This document shows, piece after piece, positions 36,655-51,318 of a stretch of 64,000 nucleotides of DNA. The stretch lies in the NCBI RefSeq assembly GCF_947623445.1, contig NC_135247.1:994501-1058500 (forward strand). Reading direction: 5' to 3'. The notes under the pieces are model-generated. The model searched no databases and had not been told where the DNA came from. It saw nothing but the letters and a program-made list of their open reading frames with translations. Origin of the DNA: Clavelina lepadiformis (Eukaryota; Chordata; Ascidiacea; Aplousobranchia; Clavelinidae). Every line of letters begins with the position of its first letter. Within the stretch, counting starts at the first letter, position 1. The position numbers were made by a program, and so were the translations under genes.

Positions 36655-39600
36655 CTAACCATTGTTGTTTTTTTGTTGTTCGAAGTACATCATGTCCTGT
36701 CAAAAATAAATGAAGTTAGTTCTGAATCTAATGTTTGTAAGGGAATTCATTGACATATCTATGATACTAATACCTTAACGCATAAATTTTTGCCTATTTT
36801 AAGTATTCAGTTTCACATTTAGTTAGTAACACTTACAAATAAGAATGTCGCTCCAATCAACACTGCTTTCATCTTCACGTCCAAATCCATGGGAACTGCA
36901 GCATTATAGAAAGGGTTTGTTATGCACCAAGTCTTATTTTAACCGGTAGCAAAATGTCATGTCTGATATGATAGCGAAGTAAAAAGAAACAAATTTACAA
37001 AATTCAGCAGGTTTTAATTAACGGATTGTGATAATATTGTGATTATAACCAAAACTAATATACAGATTATGTGAGATTTACAATTCTAATACTTATGTGT
37101 CGTTTTAGCAAAGAGTAACACGACCCGCAATCATTTCCTGTACCATTGTTGTGACGCAATATTTTGCCTTTCTCGCATGCGTTCAATTTGTCGAAAATAA
37201 GTTTGTTGGCGTAGGGCAGTAAGAAGTGACAAGTCTGGGAATAATTAGCAATCAGCAATTTAATGCAGTTGAATATAGCTAAGCCAAAATGCTATTACAT
37301 TAACTGTTGAATGAAGTGTTGTTGATGTGCCAATGTTCTGTCAATTTGTAATCGTATAACGAAGAAACAATATAACCAGTTTATACAATCAACAAATTTG
37401 TGCAAACTACTGAACAATACAACTTAAGATAAGCTCAGTGTTAAGTCAGACAACTCTGCTTGTCGGCTTCACAAGACAATCAGCTTTTAGCTGAACAATC
37501 GAGTCTAGGATTGATTAAGCAAACAACGACCTTGAGGCTCATTATATCGATGACAATAAACATTCAGACAATCAAAGATTGTATTGGAGTGACTGGTGCA
37601 GTCAAGATCAATACAATCTTTGATTGTCTGAATGTTTATTGTCATCGATATAATGAGCCTCAAGGTCGTTGTTTGCTTAATCAATCCTAGACTCGATTGT
37701 TCAGCTAAAAGCTGATTGTCTTGTGAAGCCGACAAGCAGAGTTGTCTGACTTAACACTGAGCTTATCTTAAGTTGTATTGTTCAGTAGTTTGCACAAATT
37801 TGTTGATTGTATAAACTGGTTATATTGTTTCTTCGTTATACGATTACAAATTGACAGAACATTGGCACATCAACAACACTTCATTCAACAGTCAATGTAA
37901 TAGCATTTTGGCTTAGCTATATTCAACTGCATTAAATTGCTGATTGCTAATTATTCCCAGACTTGTCACTTCTTACTGCCCTACGCCAACAAACTTATTT
38001 TCGACAAATTGAACGCATGCGAGAAAGGCAAAATATTGCGTCACAACAATGGTACAGGAAATGATTGCGGGTCGTGTTACTCTTTGCTAAAACGACACAT
38101 AAGTATTAGAATTGTAAATCTCACATAATCTGTATATTAGTTTTGGTTATAATCACAATATTATCACAGGATCAAACAGAAAGTTGTTCTTCGCTTTAGG
38201 CCTACAAGACATTTCAAGTTTCCATACATGTGGGATAGATAGCTGTTAAATCATAGAGAAGATCGTGTTGATTGCAAGATAAATTATACTCACAGCTGAC
38301 TGAAAAGTTGGTTGCTTTCGTGTAGGCTTCCCTGAGAAATCCGCCATATTGCTTCGCTATCCTGCCAATCGGGGGGTTTGAAGTATCTTTGGGGTGAATA
38401 TCAAATGGTACGTCATTGGGGCAACAAGGACCTGTACAAATGCAGCATGGACCCTTGATCTTAAATATCTGCTCGCCATTTGCGTCCAAAATGTTGAAAT
38501 AGGGAGTCCAGAGGTAGTGGCTAGAAAATTAAATAAAAGCTTCCTGCTTAACTTTGAAATAAACTCACTTTATAAGAAAATTTGGGCTGTAGCTTTTAGC
38601 GGCTTGGTCTTTCGTTCTTGTGCCAGATTTTACGGTGTAAGTTTTTTTGAAGTTTTTTAATTTATCAAAACATAAGTTATTTTAAACCAAGGTTCGACAA
38701 ACAAAGGTCAAATTAACTGTTTTTCAATTACAGTTTAGGCCAAATGTTACTGCTAAGTTTTGAGTTAAGCGGTAAAATTTTATTCATGTTGCATTCAAAA
38801 CCAGCACCAAACAAACCGATTGGTTGAGTTTCGTATTTTTGAGTTTCTCAACTTTCCACAAAACGGCCTCAACAGCTGTTTTGTAAAAAATGTAGGTCTA
38901 CCTAGTGTAGTCAGATCAAAGGGACTTTTAACTATGCACTCCAAAATGAAAGCTTCATGGGGAAAGTATTAACAGGTAATAGAGAAGTAGTTATGACGTA
39001 ATAACCAGTCAACAATGTATTCGATCGCGGTATTAAGTGGGGTGGAAACATAAAGGAAATCCGATCAAATTAGATTGTTCTATCAAATAGCTATTATTAC
39101 GTATCTTACTCTTGTCGTATTTGTCCAATGGGATTGCCGACTGGTGATTCCACGTTGACCATGAAAGCGCAGTGGTCTGTGTTGGCGCACCAGCAGCAGC
39201 CTGCGCAGCACTTGAACTCCCGAGTAAGTCGAATAACTTCCTGTGGGAAAGTTCCATTTTTAATCACGACGAGACAACAATAACGTTGAGAATGATTTCT
39301 ACTAGAGAGCTACTATGTATTTTAACTGATTGGTATGTAGGCTACTGTACATTCAGCAAGCAACTGTTTGCGTAAGCTATGATATGTTGACAGTGATATA
39401 TGAAGCGCGTTTTTAATATTAACCAAAATTGACATACTTTGCCTGTGTTGTCATCTATATGCATGACGAAGCCGCGCGCGTTCTTGCAGCACAATCGCAT
39501 ACAAAGGTCGGATTCTAAAGAACAAACAGTTAAAATATGTCTCAAAGTTAAAAAGCAACTTCGGGTTTAAAGAGATGGATCTTACCTTCATGGGCGTAGT

Positions 39601-40075
39601 AGCACTGTTGCCCCAAGCTGTTCTTCAACATGTATCGGTTCTGAGTTTCAAAGTCAGTTATAACTGTTCAACAAAAGTAACACAAGATTGTAAGAAACGA
39701 AAGTTTAAATAACAACAAATACCGGTACCTAATGAACAAGATGACATCTGTATTGGTTTCATTTTCTTTTAGCCTATACCTTCCAACAGTTCAATTTGCT
39801 GATGTATGAGTACTTGATCAAGCTGAGTTAGATATTCCAGTCCTGGAGGGCATCCACTCACCTGAGGAATAGGCATCCAGTTTTGTGCCGGGGGTTGCTG
39901 AGCTACTAGCCCTTGCATGCCATACTGTGTCTTAGAATTAGATACAAGCATGATTTAATACAATAAAAGTCTAACTGGCCATGAACGCAACTGGGATGTG
40001 ATATTTTATAAGTTTACTTACCGGTATAGGTTGTTGCGCCTGTAGCGTGGCTTTTGTTTCGTCGTTGTGATCCAT
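36655..40075 (-). CDS. phospholipid scramblase
   Basis: Eight exons (40022-40075, 39780-39930, 39586-39663, 39438-39514, 39110-39240, 38294-38520, 36837-36895, 36655-36696) splice in frame to 272 residues, somewhat shorter than human PLSCR1. Order: a short Gln/Pro-rich N-terminus; the scramblase start [36 protein letters not shown]; a Cys-rich palmitoylation-type cluster [23 protein letters not shown]; and the C-terminal helix [15 protein letters not shown] followed by DMMYFE. The last part corresponds to the calcium-binding and membrane-anchor segment of the family. Such proteins act at the plasma membrane in Ca2+-dependent lipid movement and in signalling. Vertebrates have several paralogues and I cannot assign one. 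The intron 36896-38293 contains a 1.1-kb palindrome. Confidence 0.93.
37027..38168. repeat. 1,142-bp near-perfect palindrome (560-bp inverted arms, 22-bp spacer) in a PLSCR intron
   Basis: Arms 37027-37586 and 37609-38168 are reverse complements at constant register over their whole length, so there are no insertions or deletions; I found one substitution by eye (near 37305). The spacer is 37587-37608. The palindrome stops abruptly on both sides, with GGAT directly before (37023-37026) and directly after it (38169-38172), like a 4-bp target duplication. The termini read TGTGATAATATTGTGATTAT inward. No transposase frame is present; identical 63-codon open frames in the two arms are simply the mirror images of each other. 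Confidence 0.92.
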
Positions 40076-40428
40076 GTTCAATCAGTGTTCTTTTTATTGA
40101 ACCTAACTAAGTAAATTGCTTCCTAATTTTATCCCTACAAAGTGAGCTTGTAACTTGTTATAACAGCCTTCTTTTAAATGCTACAATCAGTTGTTGCTAC
40201 TCGCTGTAAACTCTTGGGATTGGTTTGCTTTTTCTAGCCTATTCACTTGTGATATTGATTCACTGGTCTGTCATCTGATACGGATCCTTAACTCGTGACT
40301 CAATATAAAGTCATTTGTTCTGCTCTGCAAAGTAGACGGGTTGTCTATTGTTGGTTTAAACGGGCGTACAAACACATAAAGCAAACATGTGACCTGAAAT
40401 GGTCCTAGCAACAAAAACGTTAGGCTAT

Positions 40429-40635
40429 CTAGTTGAACCTTTTACGCTCTCTTTCACTAATGTTGACCAATCGATGACGTAGCTGATAATTTCTTTTATA
40501 TTTTTTTCCATCCACATTTATAAAGCGCATGGGGCAGACGGCAAAGAAGCCCTTGGTTGTCATGGCACCTTGAGCAGGGAATATTTCAGGATAGGCAAAC
40601 AAGAGAATACGAGCAGTTGTGAAATTGCTGATCAA
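40429..40635 (-). CDS. unassigned open frame, possible terminal exon
   Basis: An open frame of about 68 codons ends KKYKRNYQLRHRLVNISERE followed by RKRFN and TAG. It includes a Cys/Phe-rich part, GFFAVCPMRFINVDGKK, which looks more protein-like than its surroundings. No partner exon or family could be identified. It may be a fragment or chance. Confidence 0.15.
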   Translation of the reverse strand: MISNFTTARILLFAYPEIFPAQGAMTTKGFFAVCPMRFINVDGKKYKRNYQLRHRLVNISERERKRFN

Positions 40636-40990
40636 TCAATGTTGACTACTGTTGTTTACATAGGCTGGAATCCTCATAAAATTTATTTTCTCCTTCATAG
40701 TAGAACTCAGCACGCGTCGTTTGGTGATATTTGCGGTAAATGGTCTCAAGGTTTTGCATATTGCTAGCCTTATGTTGATTGCCTATTGTCGCAGGTACCG
40801 TATGTTTATCATTACAATTTTTATGAGAGTTGTTAGTTTAAGCGTCATCCTAAAACCATAACAAGACAGTAAAGCCGGTAAGTGCTTGCAATTTTTACTC
40901 TATAAACATTTTCGGCCTCAAGCTAATCCACTTCTAAACTTAGTCGTAATGATTCGCATTAATTCTGAGAATGGAGTAGAGCTACTTGCA

Positions 40991-41045
40991 CTAGACGGCG
41001 CTACTGAGTTAGATTTCAACTCGTGGCAAGTGGAGCTGGCGATTG
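40991..41045. repeat. dispersed repeat, copy A
   Basis: Begins CTAGACGGCGCTACTGAGTT and continues through CAAGTGGAGCTGGCGAT. The same block recurs at 46130 and 47125. Confidence 0.6.
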
Positions 41046-41915
41046 GTAACGACATTTTTTCAAACAAGGGGTATGTTAAAATAATACTGAAGTGTAAGCA
41101 TTTAATAGGGGCTAAAGCTTGTTTTATGCCGTATATACTATACAGTCTACGTGAGGTTCATTGATGCCTATGGGTAAAGCATTTGTGTAAAAGCATTCTT
41201 AAGTTACTAAATGTTCCACAGCAGGACAACGGGAATATGTGTGCGCACACAGTAGACTTGTATTTTCCATGTTGCTGCTCAGAAAGACACCAGAAAAACA
41301 TAATAAAACAGGAAACAATTGATCACGCCAATAAGAAACGTGTTAAGATGGACACCTACAGTATAATTACGTTAAATTGGGACGCAATGCTTTCCTATTG
41401 GCCACTAAACATGCAATAGAAAAACTACAGTACTGTCATGTAGTTGGGTCTCGGTACAATGTCAATAGTTTGACGAGCACCGATATTTTCACATGGATAA
41501 TTGTGACATCATAAGATACTTCTGGGATAAAAAAAGTTTCTTCTGTGTAATTGTAAATCAAGATATTTATCCCTTGCACTTGCAAGACAATCTGGGTATT
41601 TTATCCCATTATTACAATCTGGGTAGGTATAAATTCAGCGCAAGGTCGATAAAATAAAATAAACGAAATAAAATAAAAACTCTCTGAATAAGAAAGAAAA
41701 TTTAAAGATGTTAACCCAAAGCAAGTAGATGTGATATTTGTAAAGAGCGGAGTGTAACGTTTCGCATGAAATACACAAAAGCATAAAGACTAAACTATGA
41801 TTACACACGTCTATGTTACATATAAGAAGGGCGTGTAGATCTCTTTTAACGCGTTACGAGTTTGCGTTTAAGCTCTGTACCGGGGATTCGACGTAGCAAC
41901 AGGTAGATAAAGTGC

Positions 41916-43989
<2,074 letters not shown>

Positions 43990-46129
43990 TATTGAGAACG
44001 GTATTTACAGGTATGTTCGCCTCAAGTAGGTTATTCAAAATGTATTGTGGCCGTATTAGCCAGCCCTGAATTCTACACCAACAACAACGTGTTACAATTG
44101 TTAGACTGTACCTGATAAATCCCATTGTATAACTCTTACCCGGTTGGTATCAGTTCCCACTGACGTAATAGTCATCTATTGCAACGTAAGATCGTGTTAC
44201 AACAAAACCCTTACCAGTTACAGTTTATTATGGCGTCACCCATTGTCGTCATCACAAATACTTCTAAGCGACTTACGTTTACTTTTGAAAAAACATTTTT
44301 GTTTTGGCTGTGATATGCCAATGGTGTTATCAAACCTTTTCGTAACTGGCGTAAACAGGCCGAGGCCATCATTGTTGTCCCGACCACTCCATATAAACAC
44401 AGTTTAAACTTGTTGAGCTAAATATTTCACAACGCAGTGAGAACGCGTTTCACTTGACGTGGCTAAGCCCATGGTTAAGCCCATTTGATAACTTGACTGC
44501 CTATAGGTAAGCCCTTTACCGTATCAGAGCTATAAGATTTAACTGTCAAATATTCACACATCTTGTACATTTCTGGGGTCTAGTTCTCAGGAAAAAATTT
44601 CAGGAGGACCCGATTAATCCAGATTTAGTGCTAACATCACATTCAACAAGCTCAAATGCTCGATCGTTTCAAGATATCTTATTGCTTAATAACAGTGGGG
44701 CTACATATCTCCACATATGACAACGCTCGTAATACCGACCGTTACCACAAATTTTAACACAGTATTGCGTCTGAATCGGCCTCATAGCTTTATGTCAGCT
44801 GCCGAGACTCAAAAATCCGATTCTGGTTTGATATCATTATTGTTCGATCATTTCCTCAAGCGCTTTGTCTTTCGCAAATCACGACAGCTCCAATGTTTCC
44901 TATTACACGTAGAGCCGGGCTCATAGGCTGTTGCTGGCGATGCAGTTCTATTGGGCCCAGCGTTGCTTAGCAACAAAACAAAACTAAAAATTTAGTTTTT
45001 ATGATTAACACAAGTTTTTATTTGGTTCTTTTTTCTTTTCTTCTTATTTTTCGTCTTACTGTTGTTATTATTAAACGAAGTCATGCAAAGTCGTTACATC
45101 GCCCTACGCGTTTACTTGGGCAGCCCAGGTCACAAGAGTGCATTTTCGTTATAGCGTTGTTTGCACTTTCACGATTAAGTACGTTCTTGTTTTCAGCGCA
45201 CAAATGCATTACCCATAAAATGGTTTCAAAACACTCACATCAGCGCCCAACGTACGTTGGTCGCTTGAGTTGGCTCCACCCGAATACTCTTGTGTTTTTA
45301 CGTTTGTATCAATCAGCCAACTTTCTCGTTGAAAAAGTAGAAGTTTCTCCTGCTCCAGCCGAGTTTGTATCTTACATGCCGTGAATCAGCCGTCACATGG
45401 GTGTCGCAGGTATTCATGATTGTATGATTTAGTGTGTGCCTTTACTGTATAATGTAATGTATTGTAATGCCACATTAAACAATTATATCTTTTGTTATAT
45501 CTAATGTATGTGCATGGCCGATGCTTATATACGACAGGCGTTTTTAGGCGTATACGAATACACCAGTTTATCCAATCATTTGTGCGCCGGATTTTTGGAA
45601 CTAGCCTTTTTTAATTCAAGCTGTTACCTGCTACGTTGCGTTTTACGTTTTGTGGAATTGTTACCTCACAACAGACACCAAGCGTTTTGCAAATCACACA
45701 ATGCAAGATACTGTGCAGTAAGTAGAGGGGCTAATTCATGCAAAATCATATAACAACGGTGCACTACACAGGTGACTTTCTTACCGTGTTACCTCAATTC
45801 TGGTTTATTCTCTCCTTCTTGATTAAAGTTGGTCCAGGCTTAGAACCGCAATACGATACAGCGTATGCAATACGTTAGAAAATTGATTAACATATTTGCA
45901 ATCGTCAATCAATCGATCAATCAACAATTCGTGGCTGCATATCTCATTCTACCGACCTTACAACTTAAATTCCTGCGCTGTTACTGGTTGGACTCAACAC
46001 TGTTGTAAGCCTTCGTAAGTGTAGTATTCATGGCGTTATATATGTGGTCGGTATCGGTTCCTTTTTGTGCACGCACTTTACTTTGCATCTTTGTTCGCAA
46101 GTGGATGTTCCTGAAAAGTTTTACTTTTC

Positions 46130-46183
46130 CTAGACGGCGTTGCTGAGTTAGGTTTCTTCCCTTGACAAGTGGAACCAACGATC
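46130..46183. repeat. dispersed repeat, copy B
   Basis: CTAGACGGCGTTGCTGAGTT followed by a diverged CAAGTGG block, in the same order as copy A at 40991. Confidence 0.55.
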
Positions 46184-47124
46184 AAGCGAATATATGTTCA
46201 AACTGGTATTTGTTTTTAATTCAAACTATACTATAATGCAAATTCGAGCATAAGCTCGATACCTTAAATACACGACAATCAAAGATATAAGTTCAAGGAA
46301 CCACGAAAATTTTCGCTTATTAAAAGGTAATCAGCGAATGCAATCGGTGGAAATATTTTGCTCTTTAGCGCCACCGTTACCTTTAGCCTAAAACTGTGAC
46401 ATCCGACGTGCCGAAAAGAGAAAAATGTTTCATCCAATTTTTTGCATTAAAACACTCTCCGATGAAAACACGCGTACAGATTTAATTTTGAGTGTTAAAT
46501 TCAATTTAGAGCACTGTTTGATTAATTATTTATATAAGTTATAGAATGCTAACAATCGACTAGTCTAGGAGCAAATATATTGCTAAGCGTTTCCGTTCCT
46601 GTGACTTCCGCTTTGCATCGTCAAGCAATACTCACCCAGTATCGATGCGCTCGGTGTTGTTTGTATGCTGTGATATGCTCGCTACGTTATGTAATGTAAT
46701 GCTGTTGTTACTGTTGTAGCAATATGCTGTCATAGACATCGAAATGTTACACTTATGCAACCTAAAAGTCATAGAAATGCCAATATACTGTAAGCCGATG
46801 ACCGTGACGTAAACTGAGCATAGTGTTATTTTCTATCGATCTATTTGTGTTGTTTCTTGACATCGTCTTTATAGAAAGTGACCTAATCTTGGTTGTGCCT
46901 TGATCAAGATTTTATCTTTCCTATCGTTCTTTCATCGCGGTCCATGGAAGGCTGGACGAGTTGAGGTGATGTTGGCTGGAAAAAGTTTTGCTTCTTTTTC
47001 TTGTGATGATGACGTCTGGTAGGTTCGATCCGGATTATTGGAACTCTTTTTCTTTCATGCTTTATACTGTAGTTCACCCATTACTCGCTTTGTAAGTTGG
47101 TTGCCGTGAGCTTTATTGCTACGC

Positions 47125-47178
47125 CTAGACGGCGCTGTTGGGCTAGGTTTTAACACGTCGTAGGTGAAGCCGGCAACT
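47125..47178. repeat. dispersed repeat, copy C
   Basis: CTAGACGGCGCTGTTGGGCT followed by a diverged GTGAAGCCGGCAA block, in the same order as copies A and B. Confidence 0.5.
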
Positions 47179-47888
47179 GAATAAAGGGTTTTTCCAAAAG
47201 AACACCAAGGTTTAAATAAATCCAAGCCAATACTGTATTATAGTGTTTGCGTTAGGTACAGGAACTAAAGCTTCTTTGGCTAAGTATAGCCTAGTTCCAT
47301 TTCGTTTTGGCCCCAACCAACAGAAAGTGGTACAGGCTTGCCAACAATTTCGTTACAAACTACACAAGAAAATGGAATGCAATCCCATTGAGTTACGCAA
47401 TACTTTTCTTATGAAAAACCGCTTATCTTTTATCCAGGAATTGAGATGTATCCATAGAATCATATATCGTTATGTTTGCGGACTTATTTTATGTTAAACA
47501 TCATCGCACGTATAGACAAGACAAAGCATACGAAATACTTATTATTTATTGTAACCCAGTTTACTGTAAGCTACTACCTCGCAGAGAACACATTGCTAAG
47601 CGTTTCCGTTTCTAAAGCTTCCGTTTCGCGCCTTGAAAGAATAATTATTCATTCAACAATTGTTCAATTGTTACCTTTCATACATTGTAATACTTTGCGG
47701 AAATTATAGAAATAAATCTGCTGCGTCGAATCCTGGCATGATTCAGAAGGATCTTTCCTAACCTTCTTTCATACGCGATGAAAAAGCGCGTGCCCGCCGA
47801 AGAAATCTTCAGATCTCGGGTAACTGCTTGAGAAGATTGCTGGAAGAAGAAATTGAAGAAATTCAACTGAAGAAAAAGAAGAGACAAG

Positions 47889-50800
47889 ATGGCGACAAAG
47901 TTTTTGATTTTCTTTCTGTTCGCCTTTGCCGGCTTTCAAAGTACGTTTGATGTAATTTAAACCCGTATTAGGAATAATGTCGTGTACTATGCTATATTGT
48001 GCACATATATGTGAATATTCTTCTTAGCACGCTGATGTAACCAACTGATTAAAAGTCAAACGAACGTTGACTTTTTTGTCAATTGTGTTCTTTCATTTGA
48101 CTGTTTTTGAATTTTTGGCGTGTGCTTTACCAACAAGATCTTTTTGCGTGTTTTCAATTATTTTGGAATAATGTGAATATATTACTCTTATTAATTACCA
48201 AGTCGTTAATGTTTTAAAATCTTATTTGAAGCCAAATGAATAGTCTTAACTTAGTTACAGCGGCAGACTAAACCAATCCAGGTTGAATTTTAAACTTTAA
48301 ACTGCCTTTTACCGAACCTACAGAGAGTTTCTTTTTTCGTATTTTAACTGGTCTAACGTGGCATGGACCAACGTTGGCAGAAAAACAAACGAAATCACAT
48401 TTTGAACTAATACTCGTCCTGTCTTAAACGAAATTTGATGCGTTCCAAACCGTTAATTTGTTTTAATTACTTTCTCCTGGATTTAGGTATCAACGCTGAT
48501 GGCCATGGTGAGACAAACTGCTCGCTAACACCTGTCATCAAGTGAGTGTGAATTATATGAAATATGTTTTCGTTAAAATGGCAACTATGATCTAGGTCAA
48601 GCACTGGGTGTGCTTTACGCGCACTTCAAACGTAACATGGTCCGATGTATTATTTTTGTTAACAAAGACTAGGCAGTACTTTGCTGGATCAATTTTATCT
48701 GCAAGGGACCGACAAGCTCATCATCACAAGCGGCTCCTCTTTGTCAAACGTTACAGCCATGTGTGAATTTACCGGCATCACCGTCAACACGACTGAGGCG
48801 ACTTTTTACCTGGCCTCTTTGGAGTCATGTCACCCGCTTTTCAAGGTGATTAAATATAGCAACACATTCAAGAAATCTGTTGATGTTTGCTGATTTTAAA
48901 GACAACTTTAAGGTGCTAATTAAAGTCTGTTGATTGCCGCTAGAAAAACTACTATGTAAGATATCATCACGCCACGTGAATTGTTTATTGAATTGGTTAT
49001 TGCGCTTGAATTCAGAAATTCGCTCATAAATTGTAAGCTCAACCATGTCGTTTCAGAGTGATAACGACACTTTGTACGTGACTTGGCAAATCGTTTCTGT
49101 TCCTTCAATAAACGTGTCGGATACTATTCAAAGATATTCGGACAACTGTATCAACGTCACTTGCGCTTTTGACATAAATCTACTGCTCAACACTTCCGGC
49201 ATTGTGCCAACCATCGAGTGAATATTCTCAATCTTGCTCTGAAGTTGATTGACAGTTGGTCGATAGACTTAAAAATACTCAATTACCTATTTTTAAAACA
49301 CAGGAAAATACTTCTGGCCGAGGTGGTAGGCCAAGGAGAATTTGCTATATCTATAGACTACGTAAATGAAAATTACACGGCGCTTGGCAACGACCCCCGT
49401 GTGTACGTCCCAGAACCAATCTATGTTCGTGCAGAGCTTGATGTTGATGATCCGGAGAATTATGTCTTGCAGGTCTTTTGCGACTTGTATCTTGCATTTG
49501 CATTCACGAACTTGTTTTCTATGATAAGCGCATAACGTGGTTTTGCTTCTTTATTTATTTGTTTATTTATTCATTTATGTTAGGCGGAAGAATGTTGGGC
49601 TACTCCGACGAGTGACGAAACCACGATGCCGCGATATGACATCATTGAAGACGGGTGAGTTTCTTTCGGACTAGGCTTTTCCTCCAATAATGTACATAGC
49701 TAGGCGCTAAATTGTAGCAAACATGTGACATTTTGTTACCCAGGTGCGCAGTCGAAGACATTTTTGAGTCTGAGAATGCGATTACGGTGGTCGAAAACTA
49801 CATGTCATATTTTTTTAAATTTTATTTCGACTCCTTCGTTTGGACTGGCATAGACGAGGATGAACAAAAGATTTACGTGTTTTGCTACGTGAAAATATGC
49901 CATGTTGATTCCGGTGTTAACTGCACGATGCTACCGGTAGGTCATAAGACTCAACAAACACACAAAAAACATCTAATACGTAAACTAGTCTTGCTAAATT
50001 ATTAACTGCTTTTTTGAAATTCAAATTTGACTTTTCGAATGAATATTTGCCAAAACGTCTACCATGCAGGCGAAGTATAGAAATGTTTTTCGGAATATTT
50101 TCTTACTATTCTATCTCTATTCTACGCCTTGCGAATTTTCTTATTATGCCCTGACGTTATTTTTGCTGTTTGAAACAAAGTATTCTAAAGATATTAATTG
50201 TACTTTTTAAGTATTTAAAGCAGATCGTGTATGTATTTATAAACTTCACGCGATTTACAACAAGCGTTTTTAAGAAGAAAACAAAATTCTGAAAAATATT
50301 TGCAATAAAAACGTATAAAAATTTAACAAGATTTAACACGGGCAAGAAACACATTCTGTCGACCCTAAATTTTGGCGACGTTTTATATTTATTTTCATAG
50401 AATGGCCCTTGCCCCGCAAATAGGAAAAGACGTGACGTTCCCTCCGCTCTTACAGACGGTAGCAACCGTCAATTGATTTCCTCTGGTCCCATCTACATCC
50501 ATAAACAAGAAAAAGAAACTTGTGCAAAGGTTGGTGGAGAAAATCTTTGGTTTGAGTATTGAGATACTTGAGTATTTTAAGGAGCATCGTGGTATTATTT
50601 AGACGTAGATATATGCACTTTGGGTCTCCCTTACAATTTTGTGTTTATTGGCTCTAAAAAAATCGCACAAAAATATGCGAAACATAGAGAAATATTTAAA
50701 ATATTTCGACAATCGTTGCCAAGCCTTCAAATGATTCTCAATTACTAATTATTACTCATAATGCATCCGCAGCTATCTGGCTTAGATTGTTAAAATGTTC

Positions 50801-51318
50801 GAGCCGTAACAATAGTTCCATGAAATCATCACAAAACCTGCATCCGCCGAGGTGCCGAATGTTTCCGACGTTGCTATTTGTCATAAACTGAACACGCGGC
50901 CAGCGCGTGCAAAACGCATGATATCAACGTAACAATACATTTAATAAACGTTTGTTTTGTCACAGAACAACGGTGGATGCAGCGATGTATGTGAATTACG
51001 CGAAGGCGACGTCTTCTGTTCATGCTTCAATGGAAAACATTTGAATCAAGATGGAAAAACCTGTACAACAAGTAAGCTTGCCAAATCGGTTACACATATA
51101 GTTGCACTGTACACCATTCGAGCCATTTGCACATTCACCGATTTTTATCGTCGTTTGAATTTCTTTCAGATGACAAAGAAATGATCGTTCTGGAAATGCC
51201 TCATCCATCAGTCACGCCCATCATTGCACTCGCGCTGATAGCGAGCTTGGTCTTGCTTGTGGGGGGTTATATGGTTCGTTCGTCCAAGCAAAAGATTTCC
51301 GCTGGCAATCTCATTTAA
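47889..51318 (+). CDS. zona-pellucida-domain membrane glycoprotein with an EGF-like repeat
   Basis: Ten exons (47889-47940, 48487-48541, 48677-48845, 49057-49217, 49304-49472, 49584-49654, 49744-49936, 50401-50529, 50966-51071, 51170-51318) splice in frame to 417 residues. The signal peptide is MATKFLIFFLFAFAGF. An N-glycosylation-rich ZP domain follows, with the typical ECWATPTSDETTMPRYDIIE and then DGC. A furin-type site RKRRDV is followed by a hydrophobic-patch-like ISSGPIYI. Then come a six-Cys EGF-like module (CAKNNGGCSDVCELREGDVF onward), a membrane helix (about IIALALIASLVLLVGGY) and a short basic tail. ZP proteins are cleaved and polymerise into extracellular matrices such as egg coats. 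An egg-coat role is only a guess. An ATTAAA lies at 51543. Confidence 0.9.

Larger units (their letters stand above)
40076..41915. other. gap between PLSCR (5' end) and GMDS (3' end)
   Basis: About 1.8 kb. It contains an unassigned - strand open frame (40429-40635), one copy of a dispersed repeat (40991-41045) and an AAATA-rich microsatellite near 41649-41680. No clear gene. Confidence 0.5.
43990..47888. other. head-to-head region between GMDS and the ZP gene
   Basis: About 3.9 kb, presumably with both promoters. Two copies of a dispersed repeat (46130-46183, 47125-47178) and a second shared block, ATTGCTAAGCGTTTCCGTT (near 46579 and 47591), suggest old transposon-derived sequence. Several 60-127-codon open frames show no family resemblance. 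Confidence 0.5.

Noticed and set aside
37067-38128. Two identical 63-codon open frames on opposite strands (37067-37258 and 37937-38128), and a second identical pair near the centre
   Set aside because: They are mirror images produced by the palindrome. They have no signal peptide, splice signals or family match, so they were not called as genes.
45001-45384. 127-codon open frame between GMDS and the ZP gene
   Set aside because: Longest open frame of the region, but low-complexity at its start, no family resemblance and no neighbouring exons. Treated as chance.
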